Source: Nilaparvata lugens | Taxonomy: Eukaryota > Arthropoda > Insecta > Hemiptera > Delphacidae | NCBI RefSeq assembly: GCF_014356525.2 | Contig: NC_052509.1 | Coordinates: 33,379,852-33,443,851 of the forward strand | DNA length: 64,000 bases | Reading direction: 5' to 3' | Shown: positions 20,371 to 30,349 of the stretch, piece by piece | How positions within the stretch are numbered: the stretch's first letter is position 1 | How the letters are laid out: each line of letters starts with the position of its first letter | The notes under the pieces: model-generated | What the model was told of the DNA's origin: nothing | Databases searched by the model: none | Seen by the model: the letters and a program-made list of their open reading frames with translations, nothing else | Program-made: the position numbers and the translations under genes

Positions 20371-21126
20371 TGGTGACGCCCTTTTGCTTATTTAGATTAA
20401 GTCTAGTTTTAAATTAGTTTTAAGTTTAGCGGTTTGTAGTGGCGAGGCTGGCAGCTGCTGCGCCCTAGCGGATAAGTTAGTATTTAGATATTTCTATCGC
20501 ATAATTGCCAGTTGAAGTCTCCAGCTCGTGTCGGACGGTGAAAAAACAGGATCGTGGCTGTTTTTTTCGATTGTTGCCATTGAAATTAAATTTTACACGT
20601 TCGTCGTTGTGTTAAAATTATTAGGCTATCGATATATTAACTGTCCCAAGATGGGGAAAAGTACAGTTTTTCCTTGTTATTTGTGAATATATATGTTGAA
20701 ATATTCAACTAGTACGATCAGACTTAGAATTGTACAGCAGTGTAAAGTAATAGTCAATATAGTAAAGTTATCTTCCAAGCAATTTTCGGACTGATCAGTA
20801 ATTGAATTGATGCCAGAATTAACATAAATCGGATAGGGGTAGCAGATGTACAAGAGAAGCCAACACCTTTTCCCGACTCCATCTTGTCCTGCCACAAACC
20901 TAATTCCAATTCCTGGAGTAAGTTGGTATTTAGTATTTGAAGAAAACTACTTGCTGGTGAGTAACCAAATAAATCACTTCTGGTATAAATTTAATGCTGA
21001 AAATATTACTTACTACATTCAATCTATTAATTATTGCTCTCTTTATTCTAGCATATTATCATTCAACATTTTGCTCTTTAAATTTATCGACAGTCCTCTA
21101 CTCTCGTTTGTAATTTGGGCTATCCA
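20371..21126 (+). repeat. 3' LTR of BEL-2
   Basis: 756 bp, TGGTGACGCC to GGGCTATCCA, directly flanked by ATGTC. Differs from the 5' LTR mainly by transitions. Confidence 0.95.
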
Positions 21127-21131
21127 ATGTC

Positions 21132-21953
21132 TTCTCCTTGGAACTCCTGCTGAATTTGTACCTCCACCAACACTTCTGACTGGGCTGGTACAATGGTGTG
21201 GCAAACAGCATTCACTCCAAAGCTGAGTTCCTGATGATCATACTCTTCTTGTGTTGCTGGTGAGCCATCCAGGTCATTTGCTTCCACTTCTGGTTTAAGT
21301 TGGTTAGAGCGCTTTCGATGTCTTCTTTGTTTCTTGTAATTTTGTGAATTAGTAGAAAGGGGCTCCGGGTCTGTTGAGCTGGCTGTAGTTTCCTTGCATG
21401 GCTGTCCCAGGCTGTCTTGCTCTATTTGGCCCTTCTCAACTCTAGGCATTATTTCCACCTGGACTCCAACATCGCAAACAGAAAGAGTCTGAGTACAGCT
21501 GTCCTTCATTCCCCTTATACCTCTGGTATCCTTTACTGAGTTATATTCAATGTCGGCCCACCTCCGTGTGGTTGCTACCCGGACTCCTCTGAAGGTTACC
21601 GTTCCTTCGTCTGCATTAATTGGAGCCCCAAGTCTTTTCAGAAGATCCCAACCAATCAATCCATCTCTGGCTATATCCACAGCTGCTATTACAAAAGGGT
21701 GTCTAACTTGTAGCTGGGCTGCTGTACATTCCACCTCTTGAATGCCATGAATCCTTAGAGAGTTTCCAGTTACTCCTCTAGCCTGCATGCCTCCTGCAGC
21801 TACCGGTACTCCTGGAATCGCTTCCTTCAGAATGCAGATCTCAGCCCCTGTCTCCACTAGTAGAGACTTGGCCAAGCCCATGATTTTCATTGTTACATAT
21901 AACCCACTCTGGATGGCCTTGATGCTGGGGACTCTCTTGACACTAGCTTCCAA
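21132..21953 (-). pseudogene. pol: Protease region of the minus-strand gypsy pol
   Basis: The frame opens in another phase right after the gag stop. It shows a retropepsin-like domain: the active-site segment reads LLVETGAEICIL, and GLIGWDLLKRLGA matches the conserved hydrophobic-Gly-X-Asp/Leu end of the fold. The catalytic Asp of the expected DTG is Glu here (GAG codon near 21853-21855). A long Ser/Gln/Lys-rich linker follows and the reading runs into BEL-2, then resumes at 13979. Retropepsin cuts the Gag-Pol polyprotein; a Glu in that place would be expected to abolish or strongly reduce activity. Confidence 0.8.
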
Positions 21954-21955
21954 AT

Positions 21956-23164
21956 TTACTGGCCGGGAAGTGAGGCAACTCCCGGCCTCTCCTCGTTTGG
22001 GGAACCATGACTGTTGCTGCCATTAGTAGTTGTAGTACAGTTTATCTGGTTGCCGGGATTTGATCTTGGAGTCATTACTCGTTTTGGGCAAGCATAGGAC
22101 ATATGTTGGGGATCGCCACATACAAAACAAAACTGGGGAGATCTCTGGTCTCCTCGCGATGACCGAATTCCTCCTGGTCTGTTTGGTCTGGGATTCTCAT
22201 CTCGGCGGCTTGAGCAGTCTCTAGCAAAATGTCCTCTCCCACCACAAGTGTAGCAGGCTCCTGGTGTTCGGTTACTGCTAGCAGGAGATGATGCACCATT
22301 GGTTGGTCGGACGGGGAGTGCATTCACATGAGGTTCTTCTTCCCGTCTCTGGAAAGGCTGATGTAACAGGGCAAAAACATCAGCAGGTTGGCTGCTGGTG
22401 GCTTGGTCCACTCTCTCGGCTACCACGATGGCGGCTTCCAGATCTCGAGGTGGATGTATCTGCAGGGTCATGGCAGCTGCACCCTGAAGGCCCCTTATGA
22501 AGGCAGCCAAAACTGCCCATTGCATCTGCGCACGTGCCCAATCTGCTTCTCCCGGGTAAAATGGTATTGGAATTGCCTTCAAACCCAACTCAAGGCACCA
22601 ATCAGCAAATGCCCGTGGACTCTCACCCCATTGTTGTTGGAGACTACTCAGCGCCAGCAGCCATCTTTCTGGGTCCAGGGTTTTCTCAAATCTTTTGAGC
22701 AGGATTCTCTCATAATCCGCAAAGGTGACACTTTCTGCAGACAACTCTGGATGAATTTCAAGACATGCAGCAGCTGCGCCAGTTGTTTTCAGCCTGCAGA
22801 TGAGCCATTGGTCTTTATCCTCCCAATTACCAGTCTGAGCAACCAACTTGATATTCTGTAGAAATTCTTTGACAGTCAGATTTCCAGCTTCCCCTGAGAA
22901 GGTCTTGATAAGGGATTGCAGACCCAGATCCTTTCTGGTAGACGTGGACGTCGTTACGGGCCGAGAAGACGATGCCATCCGGACTTCCTCCAGCTCCCTG
23001 GTCAATCTGGCTCTCTCCTGTTCATTCCGCTGAGCCTGGTCTAGAAGCTCCTGGGCCTGTACACATAGTTCTTCCATTTCGAGAAACGGACAGTTGTTCA
23101 CAGGATCCCCGCTGTTCTCGCCAAGTTCTGCATTGTTTGCTGCAGGTTCTCCATTGACAGACAT
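21956..23164 (-). CDS. gag: Gag of the minus-strand gypsy provirus
   Basis: An uninterrupted 402-codon frame from an ATG at 23164, about 10 bases from the primer-binding site. Residues about 28-65 form a predicted coiled coil (ELLDQAQRNEQERARLTREL). Residues about 100-260 have the helical capsid-like Retrotrans_gag pattern. Two CCHC zinc knuckles follow, CYTCGGRGHFARDC near residue 304 and CFVCGDPQHMSYAC near 346. Gag packages the element RNA. It is the only intact gene of this provirus. Protease follows in a different phase, so pol expression would need frameshifting. Confidence 0.9.
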   Translation of the reverse strand: MSVNGEPAANNAELGENSGDPVNNCPFLEMEELCVQAQELLDQAQRNEQERARLTRELEEVRMASSSRPVTTSTSTRKDLGLQSLIKTFSGEAGNLTVKEFLQNIKLVAQTGNWEDKDQWLICRLKTTGAAAACLEIHPELSAESVTFADYERILLKRFEKTLDPERWLLALSSLQQQWGESPRAFADWCLELGLKAIPIPFYPGEADWARAQMQWAVLAAFIRGLQGAAAMTLQIHPPRDLEAAIVVAERVDQATSSQPADVFALLHQPFQRREEEPHVNALPVRPTNGASSPASSNRTPGACYTCGGRGHFARDCSSRRDENPRPNRPGGIRSSRGDQRSPQFCFVCGDPQHMSYACPKRVMTPRSNPGNQINCTTTTNGSNSHGSPNEERPGVASLPGQ

Positions 23165-23175
23165 TCTTGCAGTCT

Positions 23176-23193
23176 ATCCCACCGCTGCCACCA
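23176..23193 (-). other. Primer-binding site of gypsy-1, tRNA-Leu type
   Basis: The minus strand reads TGGTGGCAGCGGTGGGAT. From memory this is complementary over 18 bases to the 3' end (with CCA) of tRNA-Leu with anticodon AAG. It lies one base inside the LTR border at 23195. Confidence 0.7.
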
Positions 23194-23194
23194 A

Positions 23195-25380
23195 TGTAAC
23201 CAGCGCAGAACCCTTCAAGGCTACCCTTACAATCAAGGTCTTACAACTACCAAATCAATATAAATTACACAAATGCAGGTAAAAAGATAAAATTTTATTA
23301 ACCATCATAAACGTAAAAGTTCCAATTATTAGCAACACTACTGACATCTATTCGATATCCGCTACAGTAATCATCATAATTGCAAATTCAAATCAAAATC
23401 TTTATTTCAATTGCTTTTCATATTTCTAGTTTGTAAAGTCTATAATTACTATTCAGGACCTCACTAGGTACCTCCTCTAACAAAAGTTCACTTGAAATTA
23501 GTCATCATCAGAATAAGTTCTAATTCTCAATAAAATAAGTAAATATATAATTCCAGTATAACAATAATCAAAAGACTCGGAAATGACAAACTCCAACCAT
23601 ACAAATTAACAATCAACTTCTGGTCCTAGAACCCCCATTATTACACTACTAGCTCTGGTCCTAGAACCCCCATTATTACACTACTAGCGGTAAATAAAAT
23701 AATAGAATCACTTTCATATCGATAAAACAACAGTATTTTGACTCAACCAATATATTTTTAAACAAGGAAACCATGAAAATTAACAATTAACCTAACAGGA
23801 CTGTTATCCTCAGTCTTCCCCTTCCAATCAATTCTGGACGTGCTCCATCAAATGGAATTTCATTAACATAACAATATTCAACTTCCTTAATTCTCAATAA
23901 GGTAAACCCAATTCTTAATCATATCATCAATCGTTATCAGTGAACTAAACAAAACATTAATCAATCACGATTCAAATCCCTTAAGCAATCAAATTCAGAA
24001 TCAGAACATCAAATACAATTATTATTCCCTAAACTAAACATTAATCATCATTAAACCGAGCATCAATCAAAATTATTCCAAACATGAATCAGAATTTAAT
24101 CCTATCGATAACTAAAAATTTTTTCAATAATTAATCAAATTTATTATACCAAACAGTTGTCAAAATTCAATCTCCTTAATAACTCAAAATTATTCCAATA
24201 ATAAATCAAAATTATACCAAAATTTAATCTTATCAATAACCAAAAATTATTTCAATAATTAATCAAATTTATTCCAAACTTTAATCAACTACTAATCAAA
24301 TTCCTTAAGCAGTCATCTACTTAATCAGAGCATCAATCATTAACATTAAACTCTAAGCAAAGCCGTAATCAAACATAAATCAAGTAATAATCATTTCAAG
24401 AATAATCAACTAAAGAAGACGATGCTCACCATCCTTTGTTCAAACATTTCTTAAACCTCTATAGAAATCAAATGTAAAATTGCCATTTCTCTCTCCTCTC
24501 TTTCTCTCTCTCAGTAATTTCGAACAAACCATGAAAATAGACTTTGAAAGAGATAATATGAATAGATCTGTGAATTTTGAATAGGGGTAGTATGAGTGAA
24601 TTTTTCTTGAATTGAGCAATTACTCACCAAAGTAAGCTATAAGAGTTAGACGGCTCCAGATAGAACTAGCCATGGCTGGCACTGCACTATGTCTGATCGA
24701 TTTATTCAGATCGTAATTTCAATTAGCCGATCAAAATGTATTGCAACAGGGTCGCCGGTCATTGTCAGGATGCGCTCCTCCATCAAAACAATAGATGTAA
24801 CCTAGCACCAACTGACAGTGACTGCGACGGAAGAGGTAGTGAGAGAGTAAGGGTGAGAGAGGAGGTTGCGCCGCTCTGCGCTTCCGTACACTAACACAAA
24901 TACACTTTAATTGTACTCACACATTTACATGACCATTGGAGATGTGACAGCATGTACCCTGTGCTTTAGGACATATGTCCATGCTTAGTAATCTTTTTAT
25001 GAGATATTGTTGTGCAACAAGCGGCTCAGGCACTGAGCTACTGCTCAGCTATGCACCCTTATCTTATCTCACTTGGCAGCTGAGGAAGGCTCGCTGAGTA
25101 GAAAAGAGAGCAATTTTAGTCAGTTGGTCTAGAACTATTGAAGGGAGCAGGACGCGGCCAGAGAGTGAGTGCAGCTCGTGACCAAAATATCCTCTTACTC
25201 CTTTTGCAACTTCGAACTGCACCTTCCCTTAACTGGAGTTAACGGAAGATGCATGAGGCTTCAAGATATGACACTTGCGAGAAGATGAATCCCATATGAA
25301 GACTTCTGCGACTCATAGCGGTCAGCCTGCGTGATTTGACAAGTGGTGACAAGTTGGGTTTTGGGCTAAAACCTAACAGG
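23195..25380 (-). other. Probable 5' LTR of gypsy-1 and adjoining AT-rich sequence; outer border not found
   Basis: The + strand starts TGTAACC at 23195, so the minus-strand LTR would end GGTTACA next to the primer-binding site. A minus-strand AATAAA lies near 23291-23296, as expected for an LTR polyadenylation signal. Most of 23300-24450 is AT-rich with diverged internal repeats (for example 24098-24160 and 24221-24275 share a long similar segment). GC content rises after about 24650. I could not locate the outer LTR border because no second copy is present. No coding sequence seen. Confidence 0.45.
23617..23690. repeat. Two-copy tandem repeat of about 36 bp
   Basis: The segment beginning TCTGGTCCTAGAACCCCCAT occurs twice in a row, almost identical. 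It lies in the probable gypsy-1 LTR. Confidence 0.85.
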
Positions 25381-25384
25381 ACCC

Positions 25385-26140
25385 AGGAATATTCAAAGAG
25401 GATCAGTAACAGCAAGAAGACCTTGAGTGAGGCTGGGAACGCCTTTCCCGACCAAGAGACCTCAATCCTGACTGCTGGAAACAGCCAATGACTGAGCTGT
25501 TGGACTCAGTGATGGCCAGTGATGCCTGGTTCCAGGGATCTTCTATCTTGCTGATTCCAAGTGGAACAGCAAGAGGACCTCAAGTGAGGCTTAGGAACGC
25601 CTTTCCCGACCCAGAGACCTCAATCCTGACCGCTGGAAACAGCCGGTGACAGTGGTGTTGGACTTGATGGCCAGTGACGCCCGGTTCCAGGGTTCTTCTA
25701 TCTGTTTAATTCCGAGAGGGATTGCAGGAGAACCTTAAGTAACGATTGGGAACATATTTCCTGTCACGGAAATCCCGATCCTGATAGCCAGAAACAGCCA
25801 GTGCCAGAGGTGAGGGACCCTGTGACTGCCAGTGATGCCCAGTTCCAAGGTTCTTCTATCTGGCTAATTCCAAGAGGAATTGCAGGAGGACCTCGAGTAA
25901 CGATTGGGAATCTCTTTCCCGTCAAGGAAATCACAAACCTGATAGCCAGAAACAGCAGGTGCCCAAGGTGAGGGAGCTGGTGACTACTAGCAATGCCTGG
26001 ATCCAGGGCCCTCCCATCTTGTTAATTTCAAGAGGAATCGCAAGAGGAAGTCCAGCAACGATTGGAAACGTTTTTCCCATGCCAGGGATCATACTCTCAG
26101 AAATCACCAGATCATTCCTACTCTTGTCTCTCCATGCCCA
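25385..26140. repeat. Five diverged 157-bp tandem repeats
   Basis: Equivalent points occur at 25408, 25565, about 25720, 25879 and 26037, giving periods of 157, 155, 158 and 158 bp. Shared pieces include AACGCCTTTCCCGACC-like, CAGAAACAGCC-like and GGTTCCAGGGTTCTTCTATC-like segments. Units 1-2 resemble each other most, as do 3-4, which suggests stepwise duplication. No conserved reading frame because the period is not a multiple of three. Confidence 0.85.
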
Positions 26141-28257
26141 CCCCTGTTAGGCAGTGCGAAAGCACGGCCCCCCTTTCCCAAAAGAGGAAATCACTTCAGT
26201 AAGGCATTCAAGACCCTGTTTCAACCCCTGACTCAAACGAGGGTGGTTGACAGACACCACACCAAGCCTCCCGTCCCCTGCTGCGGCCGACCTCAGACGC
26301 TGACTGAGTCTAGCCGGCCCAGAGTGACACTGGGAATTCTGATAGAGAAAGGTGTAGGCAAAAATCTACCCATACACTATGTTGAGTGTTTGCTTGGCTT
26401 GCACATTTCTTTGTTCATCATTCTGACCTGTGAATGTTTGTTTAATTGTTCACGTATAAATATTGGTTGCAGTATTAAATTTTTAAAATGCCAAAGGTAG
26501 TTTGAGTAATTGAGTTACAGAGGTTGATGATGGATTCAAGACCTTGGAGAATGTTTCTATGGAACAATCACTGTAATACGAGTAATATTGTATTTGGTCA
26601 CCACACAAATATAATTTATCAAATTTTAGTAATTATATTGAAAGGTTGATTATTATGCACAAATCATCAATACCTTCAAGCTTCAAGCTTATGTATTTGG
26701 TATAGGGTAAACCAGCCCACGTTGAGACAATCCCACGTTTGGACACTTCAAGTTGTGGGAAATTAGTGAGTGTTGGGTTGGCAACAACTGTGTTGTTTTA
26801 TCAGCTGTTTATAGCATTGATATGACAGACATAATAATTTCAGATGAAGCACCAGTCGTTATTGAGAAAAAATTAAAAACATGTTTTTGTAACCTCAAAG
26901 TTTTTTTTGAGAAGAGGAATTTTAAATTTTACTTTAAACATTTACCATTCAAGGTCCCACAGCTAATATGCATTATGTATTATTTTATGAATTTTTTGAC
27001 ATATAGAACATTATTGTAATCTTATTTTCAATCCAGTTATTCTGTCTAAAACAAATCCATGACCATCTGCCCACCATGGGACAGCCCACATTGGGACACT
27101 GCAATTATCATGATATATGCTCTTATTATATACTCTTATGCTCTTATTATTCTACCCTAGCTCTCTATTGTATAGCGAGTTCAAAGTACTTGAAAAAGGA
27201 CAAATTTTTGTGAAGAATTCAATTGTGTATCTGAATAAAAATGTATATCTGTTCACAGTTCATGTAAAAAAGTACATTTTTCGTTCGCCTACCATTTTTC
27301 CTGTACCACAAACGAACCTAACTGTGTGTATGTAAATGTTTTTTTTTCCTATATTATGATAGAAATCCAACGATTGACTCACCTTAGGGCCTCCTTGACA
27401 TTTTATTTTGCTCGAATGGCCAGTTGGGTGGTAGATACGATGGGCTATCGTAGGTGAGCCAGAACTCAACCTCACAAGATGATAATAATATGATACTGCT
27501 AGCTTGAAATATTCACAGAGACCAGAACACTTGTATCGAATATGCAGCTTATTATATGTTTGAAGCGATTGAGACAATATTCAATAGGAATATTCGTCTC
27601 GATAAACAAGTTGGCACAAGAAAATTTGTACTATTAAGTCTCAAATAACGATCTCTCTTCTTCAGATAGATTTAACTGCCTGACTTAAAAACTAGTGGCC
27701 ACTAAAACTATTACTTACGTGCCCTTCATCTAATTTTTGTTTGGGAGTGAAATTAACTTTTTTCTTTTTACTTTTAGTTCAATTCAACGTGTTGGTAGCC
27801 TACTAACTTTACATTCGCAATATATTATTGAGCAAACTAAATTTAACTTGGATTTTACTTTTTATATCATTTGAGTTTCTACTTCTTTTAGCTCCAACTA
27901 TGATTTACATTTACAAAAAACACATAGAACATTTAAAAAATAGTTGAGATCAGTTAGGTACAACAGTCAATCAGGAATCGATCAGCACAAGACAAGACCA
28001 GAGCCATCCAGATTCAGCTGACTTTAGAATTGCCAACCAAAGATGATTTAACCATTTTAGTTGTGACGATCATAATATTAAATATTTTTATAGCCCATTA
28101 AGTTCACAAATTGCCTTTCAATTAACAAATATCATTATTTCAACATTCCAATTGGTCACTCTAAATCAATTTGTGACGTCATCAAGTTGACGGCCTCTGG
28201 CAGCATATTCAAACTATTGTTTATCGGCTAATGACACGTCCTTTTTGAACTGTATCC
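26141..28257. other. Non-coding stretch, no gene found
   Basis: GC-richer up to about 26350, then AT-rich. Short frames here have no recognisable motifs. The one pattern noted is a pair of repeats at 26709-26750 and 27067-27107 built from CCCAC(G/A)TTGGGACA-like units. No RNA gene or promoter I can support. Confidence 0.5.
26709..27107. repeat. Paired repeats of CCCACGTTGGGACA-like units about 360 bp apart
   Basis: 26709-26750 and 27067-27107 each hold two tandem copies of a roughly 16-bp motif (consensus CCCACNTTGGGACA), both in the same orientation and both followed by ACTNCAA. They may be the two ends of a short repeat element, but no target duplication was found. Confidence 0.5.
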
Positions 28258-28419
28258 TTAGGCCAGTTTCACACGGCAGAGTCCTCGCTCCTGGAAGATC
28301 ATATTATGGAAGATCATATTTCATATTTTGCAGCTCTCCTGTGCTTTCACATGGGGATCTTACGAATAAGCCGACAGATCTAACAACTACACCAACGCTT
28401 GCTCAAAGTATGACTCATC

Positions 28420-28580
28420 ACTTTTTCTCAAAGTCTAACTTCCTTAAAAATATAGATAGAAGATTTCTGATTTCGGATTTGGATTCAGCGACCCCAAATT
28501 CTTTAAAGCGTGAGTCCCATTTTCAAAAATACCCGAAAACAAGGGAGTTATAGCTGTTTTCAATATAGCTTTCCATTATC
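28420..28580 (+). repeat. Left arm of internal inverted repeat in the Harbinger-like element
   Basis: Matches the reverse complement of 29790-29960 over most of its length, including GATTTCGGATTTGGATTCAG in both arms. It lies about 160 bp inside the left end. Confidence 0.85.
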
Positions 28581-28905
28581 ATATGATTATATAGTACATA
28601 CTAAGATAATAATACTCCTGCCTCACAAAGGGACAGGCAAAGGTTTAAGAAGTTTTTGAACACCTGAGAAGTTTAAACATAAACATTTTTAATTTTTAAA
28701 AGTTCTAGTTTTCCAAAAAAATATCGAACTATGAAAAGATGAATCCAAATATGAAATCATAAATCATCTCCACTCATCACCTAATAAAATAGGAGGGAAA
28801 GGAATGTTGTACAGTAAAATTCACTAAATTTCAGTTGTCATTCAACAATCCAATTTATCAGGTTCAAATCGTTGAATATCACTTTAAATTCCCAGCAATT
28901 ATTTA

Positions 28906-29037
28906 CTATTTCTTTTTAACTTCCATCCAACTCTTGGCGACTTCATTCCGGTCCTTGTAGATGTCACGACTTTTATCCCAAAGAGCAGGTCGGTTGCAAA
29001 CTGCAGTAATCAACAGCTCCACATCAAACTCAAACAT
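28906..29037 (-). pseudogene. 43-codon MADF-like fragment inside the Harbinger-like element
   Basis: From an ATG at 29037 to TAG at 28906-28908. The peptide starts MFEFDVELLITAVCNRPALW and continues with DKSRDIYKDRNEVAKSWMEV. This matches the first half of the MADF (Myb/SANT-like) domain: hydrophobic helix, then a Pro-x-Leu-Trp-Asp step, then Tyr-Lys-Asp-Arg and a Trp in the second helix. MADF proteins bind DNA; PIF/Harbinger elements carry a Myb/SANT or MADF-type partner of the transposase. The second half of the domain is absent, so it is either one exon or a remnant. It could also have been captured from a host gene. Confidence 0.6.
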
Positions 29038-29553
29038 CGCGTAATGACACGTGTCAAAGTCAAGTCAAGTAAACAACTGACAAGTCAACAAGTGTCAACT
29101 GGAGAAGTGAGTGAGCAAGCACAGTGCTGCCATAATGCGAAAAGCATAACCATTGTACCAACTATTCTAAATTATCGTACTGTATTTCGTGAAGCCATGC
29201 TTTGTTAAAGCCAGTTACTCAGAAAGCGTTTTTTTGTTGTTCGATGTTTTGTCATCCTTATGAGTTCTGTTGAAGCAAACATAATGTTATTTAAGAAGTT
29301 GTGCTGAACCTGTATACAGAATTCATAGAATTCTTAGAATTCATAGGAACGGTAAAAAATCAATTTTACGAAAATCGATGTACATGTAACTGGATTTAGA
29401 AGATCAATTCGATAATGTGCTGTATCACAATTTAATCACAGAAATGTTTAAGTGAAAACGTTGGGCGCAAACCTTCTGCCATGAGGAGACAAATAAATTT
29501 ATGAAAAGCTTGATAGTTTGAATAGTGAGTGATCTGATATTTGTTACACGTTT

Positions 29554-29584
29554 TTAGTCTAAGACATAATATGTCTTAGACTAA
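29554..29584. other. 31-bp perfect palindrome
   Basis: TTAGTCTAAGACATA, a central A, then the exact reverse complement. It lies inside the Harbinger-like element, about 600 bp from its right end. A second small hairpin (TACAGTAC and GTACTGTA around TTAC) lies near 29728. Confidence 0.9.
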
Positions 29585-29789
29585 TTTTTAATGTTTCTTC
29601 AATCGGCAGGAAAACTTTGGTTTTTCAAAGTTATCTTACTCCCTTATTTTGGGATATTTTCAGAAATCAAGATAAATATCCTACCAAATTTCCTACACGA
29701 ATACAGTGTAAGTTGTATTATAATAGCTACAGTACTTACGTACTGTATAGTACAGTACCTGTTCGTTTTTACTCTATAATTATATGATA

Positions 29790-29960
29790 TTAGAAAGCTT
29801 TATTAAAAACAGCCATAACTTCCTTGTTTTCGGATATTTTCGAAAACGGGACTTACGCTTTAGAGATCGCTTTGGGATCGCTGAATCCAAATCCGAAATC
29901 AGAATCTTTCTATCTTCATTTTCAAGAAAGATAGTTTTTGAGAAAAAGTGGTGACCGGAG
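29790..29960 (-). repeat. Right arm of internal inverted repeat in the Harbinger-like element
   Basis: Reverse complement of the left arm at 28420-28580, with scattered substitutions and a small indel around the CCCAAAGCGATC segment. Confidence 0.85.
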
Positions 29961-30349
29961 AGACGCAGAATCACCATGTGAAAGTGACGATTTGTCCGCT
30001 AGTATCTCGATCCAAGCCGGTTTCTGCTTGCCTCGAGAGGAAAAGACGTGACAAAACGAGGTTCCTGGATAGGAGTCACCATGTGAAAGACACGATTTGA
30101 CTCAATTTACTTCCACAAAAAAACGTGAACACTGTTCAGTGTTCAAGTTGCACGTCTCCTATCGTGTGAAAGTAGCCTTACAGTGTAGGAGGCAATTTGA
30201 TCATATATGCCATGAATTAATCAATTGTATACCGGAAAATCTTCTCATGAACAGGATCTCAAAGTAAACTTTGAAAGTAATAGAGGATTGGATGAAATTG
30301 CAGGGTGAATTCAATAATATATTGTAGTAATTGAAAACTTCTGTACCTA

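Larger units (their letters stand above)
13980..21131 (+). mobile_element. BEL-2: complete BEL/Pao LTR retrotransposon with 5-bp target duplication
   Basis: Two 756-bp LTRs (13985-14740 and 20371-21126), TG...CA ends, and the 5-bp duplication ATGTC at 13980-13984 and 21127-21131. The LTRs differ at about 13 positions by eye (near 1.7%), so this copy seems somewhat older than BEL-1. Its protein is clearly related to BEL-1 but diverged, and the LTRs of the two elements are unrelated, so they are separate families. It is inserted in the gypsy provirus between protease and RT, in opposite orientation. Confidence 0.95.
1301..23194 (-). mobile_element. Gypsy/errantivirus-like provirus (gypsy-1), interrupted by BEL-1 and BEL-2
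   Basis: Order on the minus strand is primer-binding site, gag, protease, RT, RNase H, integrase, env, the order of env-containing insect Ty3/gypsy elements. Removing the two BEL elements and one target copy each restores contiguous coding. Excluding them, about 7.7 kb remains. Multiple stops, frameshifts, one integrase deletion, a minisatellite and a poly-Glu expansion show it is dead. The 5' side borders a probable LTR at 23195; no matching 3' LTR is visible at the left. Confidence 0.85.
28261..30177. mobile_element. Non-autonomous PIF/Harbinger-like DNA element with TTA target duplication
   Basis: Ends are GGCCAGTTTCACACG (left) and its near reverse complement CGTGTGAAAGTAGCC (right), 13 of 15 matching. 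Both sides are flanked by TTA (28258-28260 and 30178-30180), the TWA duplication typical of PIF/Harbinger. Inside, 28420-28580 and 29790-29960 form a second, long inverted repeat of good similarity. Further TTTCACATGG motifs occur near both ends (28352, 29970, 30080). There is no transposase frame. A short minus-strand ORF looks like part of a MADF domain, the accessory protein type carried by Harbinger elements. Confidence 0.75.

Noticed and set aside
24797..24820. TGTAACC at 24797 as the outer border or a second LTR of gypsy-1
   Set aside because: It has the same orientation as the inner border, not the inverted one, and the following bases do not match 23195 onwards.
27260..27577. Minus-strand 105-codon frame as a host gene
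   Set aside because: No recognisable domain, AT-rich context, composition consistent with chance.
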